A stretch of DNA of 60,408 nt from Hylemonella sp. UBA6679 (GTDB lineage: Bacteria; Pseudomonadota; Gammaproteobacteria; Burkholderiales; Burkholderiaceae_C). A program made the translations under genes and the position numbers. The stretch spans positions 1 through 60,408 of the forward strand of contig DKJZ01000026.1 in NCBI GenBank assembly GCA_002454975.1, read 5' to 3'. Under the pieces are notes generated by a model. That model was not told the origin of the DNA. It saw only the letters and a list, made by a program, of their open reading frames with translations, and did not search any database. Positions 50,890 through 58,967 of the stretch are shown here, in pieces (within the stretch, counting starts at the first letter, position 1; each line of letters starts with the position of its first letter).

Positions 50890-53097
50890 ATGCGCGATAC
50901 CTTGTGTTTTTCGATGTTGCCCCACGCTGTGCGTCGGGTACTTGCTATTGTTTTGCTAGCAACCCTGCCGGTTTTGGCTTGGGCCCAGTCCGGCAGCCTG
51001 GCGCAGCGCCTGGGCGCCAACCCAGCGGTGGTGGTGACCGAGCAGCTGCGTGCCGAGCTCATCGCCCATGCGCCCCAGGGCGTGCGCAGCGGCGCGCCCC
51101 TGTGGCTGGGTCTGCGTCTGCAGCACCAGCCCCACTGGCACACCTACTGGCAAAACCCGGGCGACTCGGGCCTGCCCACGTCTTTGAGCTGGCGTTTGCC
51201 GCCCGCCGTGCAAGCCGGTGACATCCAGTGGCCCGTGCCCCAGCGCCTGAGCGTGGGCCCCATGATCAACCACGGCTTTGAAAACACGGTGCTGCTGAGC
51301 GTGCCCATGCGCCTGGGTGCTGTGCCACAGGGGCAAGCCCTGGACATCCAACTCCACGCCAGCTGGCTGGTGTGCCAGCAAGCGTGTATTCCGCAAGAAG
51401 GCGACTTTCGCCTCACCCTCACACCTGGTGAGGTTCTCAACACCCACGCCAGCGCTTTTGAGCAGGCCCAGGCGGCCCAGCCTGAGACCTGGCGCGGCCA
51501 AGCGCAAGCCAGCGTTGAAGGCCAGCGCTTGACGCTCACCGTGCACAACCTGCCCAGCGCCTGGCATGGCCGGGCTTTGTGGGCTGTGCCTGAACAAAGC
51601 GACATCACCCAGCCCGCCGCGCCCCCCGAAGGCCGCTGGACGGGCGCGAACTGGACCGTCAGCCTGCCTCTGTCGGAGCTGCGCAGCACCCGCCCAGAGC
51701 AAATCACTTGGTTGCTCGCGCCCCTGGCCAACACACCTGCGCTGAGCCCACCTGGCTGGCGCGTGACCACGCCCGTTGCCGGCACGTGGCCGGCTGCGAC
51801 CGAGCCCACCGTGCCTGCGGCCTTGCAAGAGGCGCTCAAAGCCAACGCTGCCGCGAGCGCGTCGGCCGCGCCTGTGCCCGCAACGGCTACCCACAGCGCT
51901 TGGTTGCTGGCTGTGCTGGGGGCGTTTGTTGGCGGGCTGATCTTGAACCTCATGCCCTGCGTGTTTCCTGTGCTGGCCATCAAGGTGCTGGGCTTTGCGC
52001 AACACGCCGGTGATAGGCGCGCACACCGCCTCAGCGGCGTGGCTGACACCTTGGGGGTGGTGGGCAGCTTTGTTGCCCTGGGCTTGCTGCTTTTGGTGCT
52101 GCGCGCGGCTGGCGACAACCTGGGTTGGGGCTTTCAGCTGCAAAACCCCTGGGTGGTCGCTGCGCTCGCAGCGCTCTTTACCTTGCTCGCGCTCAACCTG
52201 GCTGGCCTGTTTGAGTTTGGACAGTTCATGCCCTCGCGCCTGGCGACTTTTCAGGCCAAGCACCCGGTGGTGGATGCGTTTTTGTCTGGGGTGCTGGCCG
52301 TGTTGGTGGCCTCGCCCTGTACCGCACCTTTCATGGGGGCCTCGCTGGGCCTGGCGGTGAGCTTGCCCGCCGCGCAAGCACTCACCATTTTTGCCAGCAT
52401 GGGGCTGGGGCTGGCCCTGCCCTACCTGCTGGCGAGCTGGGTGCCGGCTGTGGCACGCGCCCTGCCTCGACCTGGCGCCTGGATGCTCGCGCTGCGTCAG
52501 GCCTTGGCGTTTCCGATGTTGCTCACCGTGGTGTGGCTGGTGTGGGTGCTGGGCCAGCAAGCTGGCATGGACGCCGCAGCCTTGTTGCTTGTGTGGCTGG
52601 TCACGCTGTCAGCATTGCTTTGGGCGCTGGGTTTGAAACCTGGACTCAAAGTCTGGATTGCTCCTGTTTTGATAGCTGCTTTGCTAGCATTGACGTGGCA
52701 AGAAGCCAAGTTTTTCACCCAAAGTGATGCGCCCGTCACGGCCAATACAACAGCACCTCAAACGGCATGGCAAGCCTGGCAACCCGAGTTGGTGGCACAA
52801 GCCCGCCGCGACGGGCGCACGGTGTTTGTGGACTTCACCGCGGCCTGGTGCGTGACCTGCCAGGTCAACAAACAAACCACCTTGGCCAAGCCAGCCGTGC
52901 TGGCGGCCTTTCAAAAAAACAACACCTTGCTGCTGCGCGCCGACTGGACCCGTCGCGACCCGCTCATCACCACCGCCTTGGCCGAACTGGGCCGCAGCGG
53001 GGTGCCGGTCTATGTGGTTTACCATGGCCGGCAAGCGCCGCGCGTGCTCTCCGAACTCATTGGTGTCGACGAGGTCTTGCGCGCCCTGGAACCCTGA
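50890..53097 (+). CDS. DsbD/ScsB-like thiol:disulfide reductase
   Basis: A 735-residue membrane protein that moves reducing power from the cytoplasm to the periplasm. A signal peptide (AVRRVLAIVLLATLPVLAWAQ) precedes an N-terminal domain with the ScsB-like GLRLQHQPHWHTYWQNPGDSG and cysteine pair CQQAC. The eight-helix core has LNLMPCVFPVLAIKVLGF and VASPCTAPFMG, with redox cysteines. The C-terminal thioredoxin-like domain has FTAAWCVTCQVNKQTTL (near residue 653). The start at 50890 is preferred, with 50914 as an alternative. Two copies of the dispersed repeat lie inside the gene. Confidence 0.88.
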   Translation: MRDTLCFSMLPHAVRRVLAIVLLATLPVLAWAQSGSLAQRLGANPAVVVTEQLRAELIAHAPQGVRSGAPLWLGLRLQHQPHWHTYWQNPGDSGLPTSLSWRLPPAVQAGDIQWPVPQRLSVGPMINHGFENTVLLSVPMRLGAVPQGQALDIQLHASWLVCQQACIPQEGDFRLTLTPGEVLNTHASAFEQAQAAQPETWRGQAQASVEGQRLTLTVHNLPSAWHGRALWAVPEQSDITQPAAPPEGRWTGANWTVSLPLSELRSTRPEQITWLLAPLANTPALSPPGWRVTTPVAGTWPAATEPTVPAALQEALKANAAASASAAPVPATATHSAWLLAVLGAFVGGLILNLMPCVFPVLAIKVLGFAQHAGDRRAHRLSGVADTLGVVGSFVALGLLLLVLRAAGDNLGWGFQLQNPWVVAALAALFTLLALNLAGLFEFGQFMPSRLATFQAKHPVVDAFLSGVLAVLVASPCTAPFMGASLGLAVSLPAAQALTIFASMGLGLALPYLLASWVPAVARALPRPGAWMLALRQALAFPMLLTVVWLVWVLGQQAGMDAAALLLVWLVTLSALLWALGLKPGLKVWIAPVLIAALLALTWQEAKFFTQSDAPVTANTTAPQTAWQAWQPELVAQARRDGRTVFVDFTAAWCVTCQVNKQTTLAKPAVLAAFQKNNTLLLRADWTRRDPLITTALAELGRSGVPVYVVYHGRQAPRVLSELIGVDEVLRALEP
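50942..50962 (+). repeat. Dispersed TTGCT..ATAGCTGCT repeat, copy 6 (variant)
   Basis: TTGCTATTGTTTTGCTAGCA, an inverted-repeat variant within the DsbD-like signal peptide, where it encodes LAIVLLA. Confidence 0.45.
52658..52680 (+). repeat. Dispersed TTGCT..ATAGCTGCT repeat, copy 7
   Basis: TTGCTCCTGTTTTG then ATAGCTGCT, followed by TTGCTAGCA. It lies in a transmembrane helix of the DsbD-like protein (encodes IAPVLIAALLA). Confidence 0.6.
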
Positions 53098-53107
53098 ACC
53101 CAGTCTT

Positions 53108-53518
53108 ATGAACACGGACGTTGAACACATTCTTGCCAACTGCCGCACGGTGGCGGTGGTGGGCCTGTCGCCCAAAACGCATCGCGACAGTTTTGAGGTG
53201 GCGCAATACCTGCAAAGCCACGGTTGGCGGGTCATTCCGGTCAACCCGCTGGCCAAGGTGCCCAGCATTTTGGGCGAGCGGGTGTACGCCAGCCTGACCG
53301 AGGCCGCTGCGCACGAGAACATCGACTTGGTGGACTGCTTTCGCAACAGCGAAGACATCCCACCCATTGTGGAAGAAGCCATCGCCTTAGGGATTGGTGC
53401 TGTTTGGATGCAACTGGGCATCGCGCACCCCGAGGCAACCGCGCAGGCCCGCGCGGCTGGCCTGCGCGTGGTGGAAGACCGATGCCTCAAAATTGACCAT
53501 GCCCGTGCCTTGCCATGA
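53108..53518 (+). CDS. CoA-binding domain protein
   Basis: A 136-residue Rossmann-fold protein starting MNTDVEHILANCRTVAVVGLSPKTHRDSFEVAQYLQSHGWRVIPVNPL. The family pattern GLSPKxxRxSxxVAxYLxxxGY and the VWMQLGIAHPEATAQARAAGLRVVEDRCLKIDH region fit YccU-type CoA-binding proteins. The role is not known. It is 10 bp after the DsbD-like gene and overlaps the next gene by 4 bp (ATGA). Confidence 0.85.
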   Translation: MNTDVEHILANCRTVAVVGLSPKTHRDSFEVAQYLQSHGWRVIPVNPLAKVPSILGERVYASLTEAAAHENIDLVDCFRNSEDIPPIVEEAIALGIGAVWMQLGIAHPEATAQARAAGLRVVEDRCLKIDHARALP

Positions 53519-53886
53519 CACATTTCAGCGACGAACCACAGACTCTGGACATCGACTTTGCCACCTTCCAGCGCGGTTTACCGGCTGGGCATTTCCGCGT
53601 CATCGTCAACCCTGACAAGGCACGCAAATACATCCGGCACCGCCTGATGATGCTGGTGCTGACCCTGCCCATCATCGGCACGGGCGTTGCCATGGGCCTG
53701 TGGGGCTACACCTGGATAGGCGTGGGCTTGGTGGCTGGCGGTGTGGTGCTCAACCGCCTGGTGGCCTCACACGCGCCAAAAATTTTGTTGCACTTAGCCA
53801 GCCATGACGCCCGCGTGTACGCCGAAGCCATCGACTTTGAAATCATGGAAGTGCGCGCTGCCAGCGACGAGCCGCGTTTGGCGTAA
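53515..53886 (+). CDS. Small two-helix membrane protein of unknown function
   Basis: A 123-residue protein. The central region (LMMLVLTLPIIGTGVAMGLWGYTWIGVGLVAGGVVLNRLV) forms two hydrophobic helices; both ends are polar. I do not recognise the family. It overlaps the CoA-binding gene by an ATGA, so the DsbD-like, CoA-binding and this gene probably form one operon. A CTCCCATTTGGGGGGAG hairpin follows about 17 bp after the stop, with no clear T run. Confidence 0.65.
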   Translation: MTHFSDEPQTLDIDFATFQRGLPAGHFRVIVNPDKARKYIRHRLMMLVLTLPIIGTGVAMGLWGYTWIGVGLVAGGVVLNRLVASHAPKILLHLASHDARVYAEAIDFEIMEVRAASDEPRLA

Positions 53887-54032
53887 AGACCGGGCTTTCT
53901 CCCATTTGGGGGGAGCCTGGCCCCAGGCAGCGCCGCGTGCGGCAGCCCTTGCCCCTGATGTGCACAACTTTTTTATCAGTCACATGGGTTTGTACGAAGG
54001 CACATGTCAGCTTTGCCTGACACAATAGAGGG

Positions 54033-55172
54033 ATGACCGCCTCCTACGCCCCCCTCCAAAACGACACCTTTTTACGCGCTTGCCTGCGCCAAGCCACCAG
54101 CCACACCCCCGTGTGGTTGATGCGCCAGGCCGGCCGCTACCTGCCCGAGTACTGCGCCACCCGTGCCAAGGCCGGCAGTTTCATGGGGCTGGCCACCAAC
54201 GTGGACTACGCCACCGAAGTGACCTTGCAGCCGCTGGAGCGCTACCCGCTTGATGCTGCGATTTTGTTTTCCGACATCTTGACCGTGCCCGATGCCATGG
54301 GCCTGGGCTTGAGCTTTGCCATGGGCGAAGGCCCGCGCTTTGCCAAAAACGTGCGCGACGAGGCCGCCGTGGCCGCCCTGCAAGTGCCCGACATGGCCAA
54401 GCTGCAGTATGTGTTTGACGCGGTCACCTCGATCCGCAAGGCGCTGAACGGTCGCGTGCCGCTGATTGGCTTCTCAGGCAGCCCCTGGACGCTGGCTTGC
54501 TACATGGTCGAAGGCCAAGGCAGCGACGACTACCGCCACGTCAAAACCCTGATGTACGCGCGCCCCGACCTGATGCACCGCCTGTTGCAGGTCAATGCCG
54601 ATGCCGTGGCGCTCTACCTCAACACCCAAATCGACGCTGGCGCCCAAGCGGTGATGGTGTTTGACTCTTGGGGCGGCGTGCTGGCCGATGGGGCGTTCCA
54701 ACAGTTCAGCCTGGCCTACACCGAGCGCGTGCTCTCGCAACTCAAGCGCACCGGGGTGGATGGCCAAGTGGTGCCGCGCATTGTGTTCACCAAGGGCGGC
54801 GGCCTGTGGCTCCAAGACATGAAGGCGCTGGACTGCGACGTGCTGGGCCTGGACTGGACCATGAACCTGGGCAAAGCACGCGCGCTCGTGGGCGGCGAGG
54901 TGGGTGAGGTGCGTGGCGCCTCGATGAGCGGCATGGGCAAAGCCCTGCAAGGCAACATCGACCCCAACATTTTGTTTGCTCCGCCTGCCGCGATTGCAGC
55001 GGAGGTCACGCGCGTGCTCGACAGCTTTGGCCAACCGCACACCGACATCACCCAAAGCGGCCCCACCCAAATTTTCAACTTGGGCCACGGCATCAGCCAG
55101 TACACCCCACCCGAGCACGTGAGCGCCCTGGTGGAGGCCGTACACAGCCACTCGCGTGCGCAGCGCCGTTGA
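54033..55172 (+). CDS. hemE: Uroporphyrinogen decarboxylase
   Basis: A 379-residue enzyme that converts uroporphyrinogen III to coproporphyrinogen III in haem synthesis. Signatures: PVWLMRQAGRYLPEYCATRAK (substrate-binding Arg residues), ILFSDILTVPDAMGLGLSF with the catalytic Asp region, IGFSGSPWTLACYMVEGQGS, and DCDVLGLDWTMNLGKAR. The length is slightly above the usual 340-360. It is a single-gene unit with a long non-coding stretch downstream. Confidence 0.96.
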   Translation: MTASYAPLQNDTFLRACLRQATSHTPVWLMRQAGRYLPEYCATRAKAGSFMGLATNVDYATEVTLQPLERYPLDAAILFSDILTVPDAMGLGLSFAMGEGPRFAKNVRDEAAVAALQVPDMAKLQYVFDAVTSIRKALNGRVPLIGFSGSPWTLACYMVEGQGSDDYRHVKTLMYARPDLMHRLLQVNADAVALYLNTQIDAGAQAVMVFDSWGGVLADGAFQQFSLAYTERVLSQLKRTGVDGQVVPRIVFTKGGGLWLQDMKALDCDVLGLDWTMNLGKARALVGGEVGEVRGASMSGMGKALQGNIDPNILFAPPAAIAAEVTRVLDSFGQPHTDITQSGPTQIFNLGHGISQYTPPEHVSALVEAVHSHSRAQRR

Positions 55173-55529
55173 CTAGCACAGTATTTGAGGGGTTTTCCTG
55201 ATAGCACCTTGAAATAAAAAACGCATCACCTCTTGACTTATTCACAAAACTTAGAAGTGATGAAGTGCTAGTCGCGACATGCGTCGCTCATACGCTATCA
55301 AAGCGATAGCGAATCTAAGTGCTTGATTTATATAGGATAATTTTAGTGCCCGATTTATGGGCAATGTGTCTAAAGCCTTGATTTTTAAGGCTTCAGCGCG
55401 AATCGATGAAGGATATCAACAAAGTTATCCACAGATCATCGGGATTACCCTCAAAGCCATTACGCATCAAGCACTTAGCTGAATTTTCAAGAAAAATTCT
55501 GAACAAAATGCTACAAAGCGCAAGCTGAC
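55173..55529. other. Non-coding hemE-priA gap with DnaA boxes and hairpins
   Basis: The only gap above 300 bp. It is AT-rich relative to the genome. Two perfect DnaA boxes (TTATTCACA at 55238-55246, TTATCCACA at 55425-55433) flank four short stem-loops: GCGAC/GTCGC (55274-55287), CGCTATC/GATAGCG (55293-55311), TGCCC/GGGCA (55347-55363) and AAGCCTT/AAGGCTT (55373-55393). A 14-bp imperfect direct repeat AGTGCnnGATTTAT occurs at 55318 and 55345. No coding frame of interest was seen. Confidence 0.75.
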
Positions 55530-57848
55530 ATGCCGCACATCGTTTCCGTCCTGGTGCACACCCCAGCCCACAGCGGCTTGGGTGGCCCACTCACTTACCT
55601 GAGTGAGCAAGCACTCGCACCAGGCGTCATGGTGCGTGTGCCTTTGGGCGCCCGGGAGACCTTGGGCGTGGTCTGGGACAGCAGCCCTGAGCAAGACCCA
55701 AGCGCCAAAACAGGCACCACGACAAACATATCGGTTGGCCACGGCAAAACTGAAGCGGCTCACTTACCCAAGCTCAAACAAGTGGCCGCCGTCCTGGCGG
55801 ATTTGCCTGCACTCAACCCCGCATGGCGCAGCTTGGTGGGCTTTGCTGCGGGGTATTACCAACGCAGCCTGGGCGAGGTCGCCCTCTCGGCCTTGCCGCC
55901 GCAACTGCGTGATCTTGACACCACCCAACTCGCACGCCGCCTCAAAGGCCCAAGTTCAAGCAGCGCAAGCAGCATCAGCAAAGGTAAACCCAGCCGCCAA
56001 ACCATCACCCCACCAGCTACACCAACGCCAGCGGACCTTGAGGCCAAGATTGAGCCCAACACCAACACCAACACCAACACCAACACCGACGCCAAGCTCA
56101 AGCCGCACCTTGAGCCCCAGCTGCCAGCGCTGACCCCCGAGCAAACAGCCGCGCTGGCGGCCATGACGCAACACCCCGGGCCCTACCTGTTGTTTGGCGC
56201 CACCGGCAGCGGCAAGACCGAGGTGTACCTGCGCCGCGTGGCCGAGGTGCTGGCGCAAGACCCACAGGCCCAGGCCCTGGTGATGGTGCCCGAGATCAAC
56301 CTCACGCCACAGCTCGAAGAGCGCTTCAACACGCGTTTTGCTGCGGCTTTGGGCGCAGGCGCCGTGGTGGCCATGCACAGCGGCATGACCGCGCCGCAGC
56401 GCCTCAAAAGCTGGCTGGCGGCGCACCAGGGTCGCGCACGGATCGTGCTGGGCACGCGCATGGCGGTGTTTGCCTCGATGCCGCATTTGCGCCTGATCGT
56501 GGTGGACGAGGAACACGACCCGAGCTACAAGCAACAAGAAGGCGCGCGCTACTCCGCACGCGACCTGGCCATTTACCGTGGCAAGCTCGAAGGTCTGCCG
56601 GTGATTTTGGGCTCGGCCACGCCATCGCTGGAAACTTGGCATCACAGCCGCCCCGACGGTGGGCGGTATTTACGCATCCACATGCCCAGCCGGGTTGGGC
56701 TTGCGCCGGGCAAGCCCAACAGCGACCCCAAAGCCCCCCCCGCCGACCTGCCCCTGGTGCGCCGGGTGGACATGAACCACCAGCCCAAACGTGCGGTGTT
56801 TTCGCCGCCACTGGTTGAAGCCATCAAAGCGCGCATCAGCCAGGGCGAACAAGTGATGGTGTTGCTCAACCGGCGCGGCTACGCCCCGGTGCTGGCCTGC
56901 TCTGAATGTGACTGGAAAAGCGACTGCCCTTATTGCAGCGCCTACCGGGTGTTCCACAAAATTGACCGCAGCTTGCGCTGCCACCATTGCGGCTTGGCCC
57001 AGCCCGTGCCGCGCGCTTGTCCGAGCTGCGGCAACCCCGACATCACCCCCCTGGGCCGGGGTACCGAGCGGCTGGAAGAACACCTCGCTGAGCTGCTGGC
57101 GGAGGTGCGCCGCCCCGACCCCAACAACCCGGATGGCGCGCCTGTGCGCATCGCCCGCATCGATGCCGACAGCACCCGACTCAAAGGCGAGTTGGCCTCC
57201 CAACTGGCCCAGGTGCACGCTGGCGACGTGGATGTGCTGGTGGGCACACAAATGATTGCCAAAGGCCATGACTTTCGGCGCATCACCCTGGTGGCTGCCG
57301 TCAACCCGGATGGGGCTTTGTTTTCAAGCGACTTTCGCGCGCCCGAGCGGCTCTTTAGCCTGCTGATGCAGTCGGCCGGGCGAGCGGGGCGCGATGCAGC
57401 GCTGCGCAGCAGAAGCGAAATGTGGGTGCAAACCTTTCACCCCGCGCACCCGCTGTTTGCCGCCCTCAAGCAGCATGACTACCCGGCCTTTGCCGACTCG
57501 CAACTGCAAGAACGCGAACAAGCCGGCCTGCCGCCCTTTAGTTTTCAGGCTTTGGTGCGCAGCGATGCGCGCACGCAAGACAGCGCGCAAGGCTTTTTAC
57601 AAGCTGCCAGCCAAGCTGGCGCAGCGCTGGCCGAGCAGTTTGGCGTCACGCTTTACCCAGCGGTTCCCTTGAGCATTCAGCGGGTGGCCAATGTGGAACG
57701 CGCGCAAATGCTCATGGAATCTGCCTCGCGCGCTGCGCTGCAAAAGTTTTTAGCCGCCTGGCAAGACACCCTGCACGCCACCCGCGCCAGCCCCGCCGGC
57801 AAAGGCGTGATTCGGTGGGCTGTCGATGTGGACCCACTGGCGATCTAG
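55530..57848 (+). CDS. priA: Primosomal replication helicase PriA
   Basis: A 772-residue replication-restart helicase. The N-terminal DNA-binding domain (HIVSVLVHTPAHSGLGGPLTY...) is followed by a long low-complexity linker with an Asn-Thr run encoded by (AACACC)5, and then the helicase core with Walker A FGATGSGKTEVYLRR and DEEHDPSYKQQEG (DEEH box). Eight zinc-binding cysteines lie in CSECDWKSDCPYC... CHHCGLAQPVPRACPSCGNPD. GTQMIAKGHDFRRITLV and the QSAGRAGRD motif VI complete it. PriA reloads the replisome at stalled forks. The upstream gap contains DnaA boxes. Confidence 0.95.
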   Translation: MPHIVSVLVHTPAHSGLGGPLTYLSEQALAPGVMVRVPLGARETLGVVWDSSPEQDPSAKTGTTTNISVGHGKTEAAHLPKLKQVAAVLADLPALNPAWRSLVGFAAGYYQRSLGEVALSALPPQLRDLDTTQLARRLKGPSSSSASSISKGKPSRQTITPPATPTPADLEAKIEPNTNTNTNTNTDAKLKPHLEPQLPALTPEQTAALAAMTQHPGPYLLFGATGSGKTEVYLRRVAEVLAQDPQAQALVMVPEINLTPQLEERFNTRFAAALGAGAVVAMHSGMTAPQRLKSWLAAHQGRARIVLGTRMAVFASMPHLRLIVVDEEHDPSYKQQEGARYSARDLAIYRGKLEGLPVILGSATPSLETWHHSRPDGGRYLRIHMPSRVGLAPGKPNSDPKAPPADLPLVRRVDMNHQPKRAVFSPPLVEAIKARISQGEQVMVLLNRRGYAPVLACSECDWKSDCPYCSAYRVFHKIDRSLRCHHCGLAQPVPRACPSCGNPDITPLGRGTERLEEHLAELLAEVRRPDPNNPDGAPVRIARIDADSTRLKGELASQLAQVHAGDVDVLVGTQMIAKGHDFRRITLVAAVNPDGALFSSDFRAPERLFSLLMQSAGRAGRDAALRSRSEMWVQTFHPAHPLFAALKQHDYPAFADSQLQEREQAGLPPFSFQALVRSDARTQDSAQGFLQAASQAGAALAEQFGVTLYPAVPLSIQRVANVERAQMLMESASRAALQKFLAAWQDTLHATRASPAGKGVIRWAVDVDPLAI
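56058..56087 (+). repeat. (AACACC)5 repeat inside priA
   Basis: Five exact hexanucleotide units encode the Asn-Thr linker of PriA. Unit gain or loss would keep the reading frame. Confidence 0.9.
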
Positions 57849-57853
57849 GCAGC

Positions 57854-58810
57854 TCAAGCCATCAGCGCCACAGCCGCGCTGAAAGTCAAAAATGCCACCG
57901 CGGTGGACACCAAAATGATGCGGGCAATGCGCCCGTTGTTGGCCCCAAAGCGCTCAGCGAGCAGCGACACATTGCTGGCGCTGGGCAAAGCGGCCACCAG
58001 CACCATGACCGTCAGGGCCGACTGGCTCAGCGGCAAGCCCAGCTGAATCAAACTCACCCCCAAAGTCAGCACCAAGGCCGGGTGCAAGATGAGCTTGAAC
58101 ACCGCAATGGGCACATAGTCGCGCGGCGGGATGGGGCGCTGGTCACCCGTCATGTTGGAGCGAGCCAGCACCGCCCCAATCGTGAAGAGGGCCACAGGCG
58201 AAGCGGCATCGGCCAACAGCCCCAGGGTTTTCATGGCGGGCGCTGGCAACTCAAATTGCGTGGCAGAGGCCACGGTGCCAAAAATAATCCCCCACGGCAT
58301 GGGGTTGAACACCATGCCCTTGAGCGCGTTGCGCGCCGCCACCGACATGCCGTGGGTGCCCGCCGCGTCCAGCCGCGAGAGCGCCACACACAGCGAGCTG
58401 GTGATGAGCATGTCCACCACAATGGTCACGATCATGGGGCCAGCCGCCTGTGCGCCCAAGATGGCAACCAACAGCGGCACGCCCATGAAACCCGTGTTGG
58501 GAAAAGCCGCCACCAGCGCGCCAAAGGAAGCGTCGTTCCAGGCGTTGCGCTTGTTCAAGGTGGTGGCAATGGTGAAGCTCACCATCACCAAGGCACACAG
58601 CGTCCAGGTCAGGAACACGCTGCCATCGAGCAGCTGCGCAATCGGCGTGGTCGCCCCAAAGCGGTAGAGCATACAGGGCAATGCGAAGAACAGCACAAAG
58701 CTGTTCAGGCCGGTGATGGCCTCAAGCGGCAGGTAGCGCCGGCGCGCGGCCAAGTAGCCAAACAGCACCAGGGCAAAGAAGGGGAAAGTGACGTTGAATA
58801 TGGCGAGCAC
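57854..58810 (-). CDS. AEC family transporter
   Basis: A 318-residue auxin-efflux-carrier-type membrane protein with about ten hydrophobic helices: IFNVTFPFFALVLFGYLAARRRYLPL, FVLFFALPCMLYRFG, ALVAAFPNTGFMGVPLLVAILG, and a C-terminal LTVMVLVAALPSASNVSLLAERFGANNGRIARIILVSTAVAFLTFS. The VAALPSASNV segment is characteristic of this family. Members export malonate, malate or other metabolites; the substrate is unknown. It is convergent with priA and diverges from the Rep-type helicase gene. Confidence 0.86.
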   Translation of the reverse strand: MLAIFNVTFPFFALVLFGYLAARRRYLPLEAITGLNSFVLFFALPCMLYRFGATTPIAQLLDGSVFLTWTLCALVMVSFTIATTLNKRNAWNDASFGALVAAFPNTGFMGVPLLVAILGAQAAGPMIVTIVVDMLITSSLCVALSRLDAAGTHGMSVAARNALKGMVFNPMPWGIIFGTVASATQFELPAPAMKTLGLLADAASPVALFTIGAVLARSNMTGDQRPIPPRDYVPIAVFKLILHPALVLTLGVSLIQLGLPLSQSALTVMVLVAALPSASNVSLLAERFGANNGRIARIILVSTAVAFLTFSAAVALMA

Positions 58811-58967
58811 CTGTCAATTGTGCAACGAAGGCCCAGCACCACCTGACAACTGCCCAAAATGACAGACGTTGCCCACAGGTTTTGAAGCACAAAGCATCAG
58901 GCAAGCCAAATGCACCACGGCTCAGATTGCACCTGCTGACATGACCGATCGGTATGATCAACAGCCT

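Noticed and set aside
55173..55529. The chromosomal oriC
   Set aside because: Two DnaA boxes are too few, and dnaA, dnaN, rpmH or gidA are not nearby; hemE-priA is not a usual oriC location.
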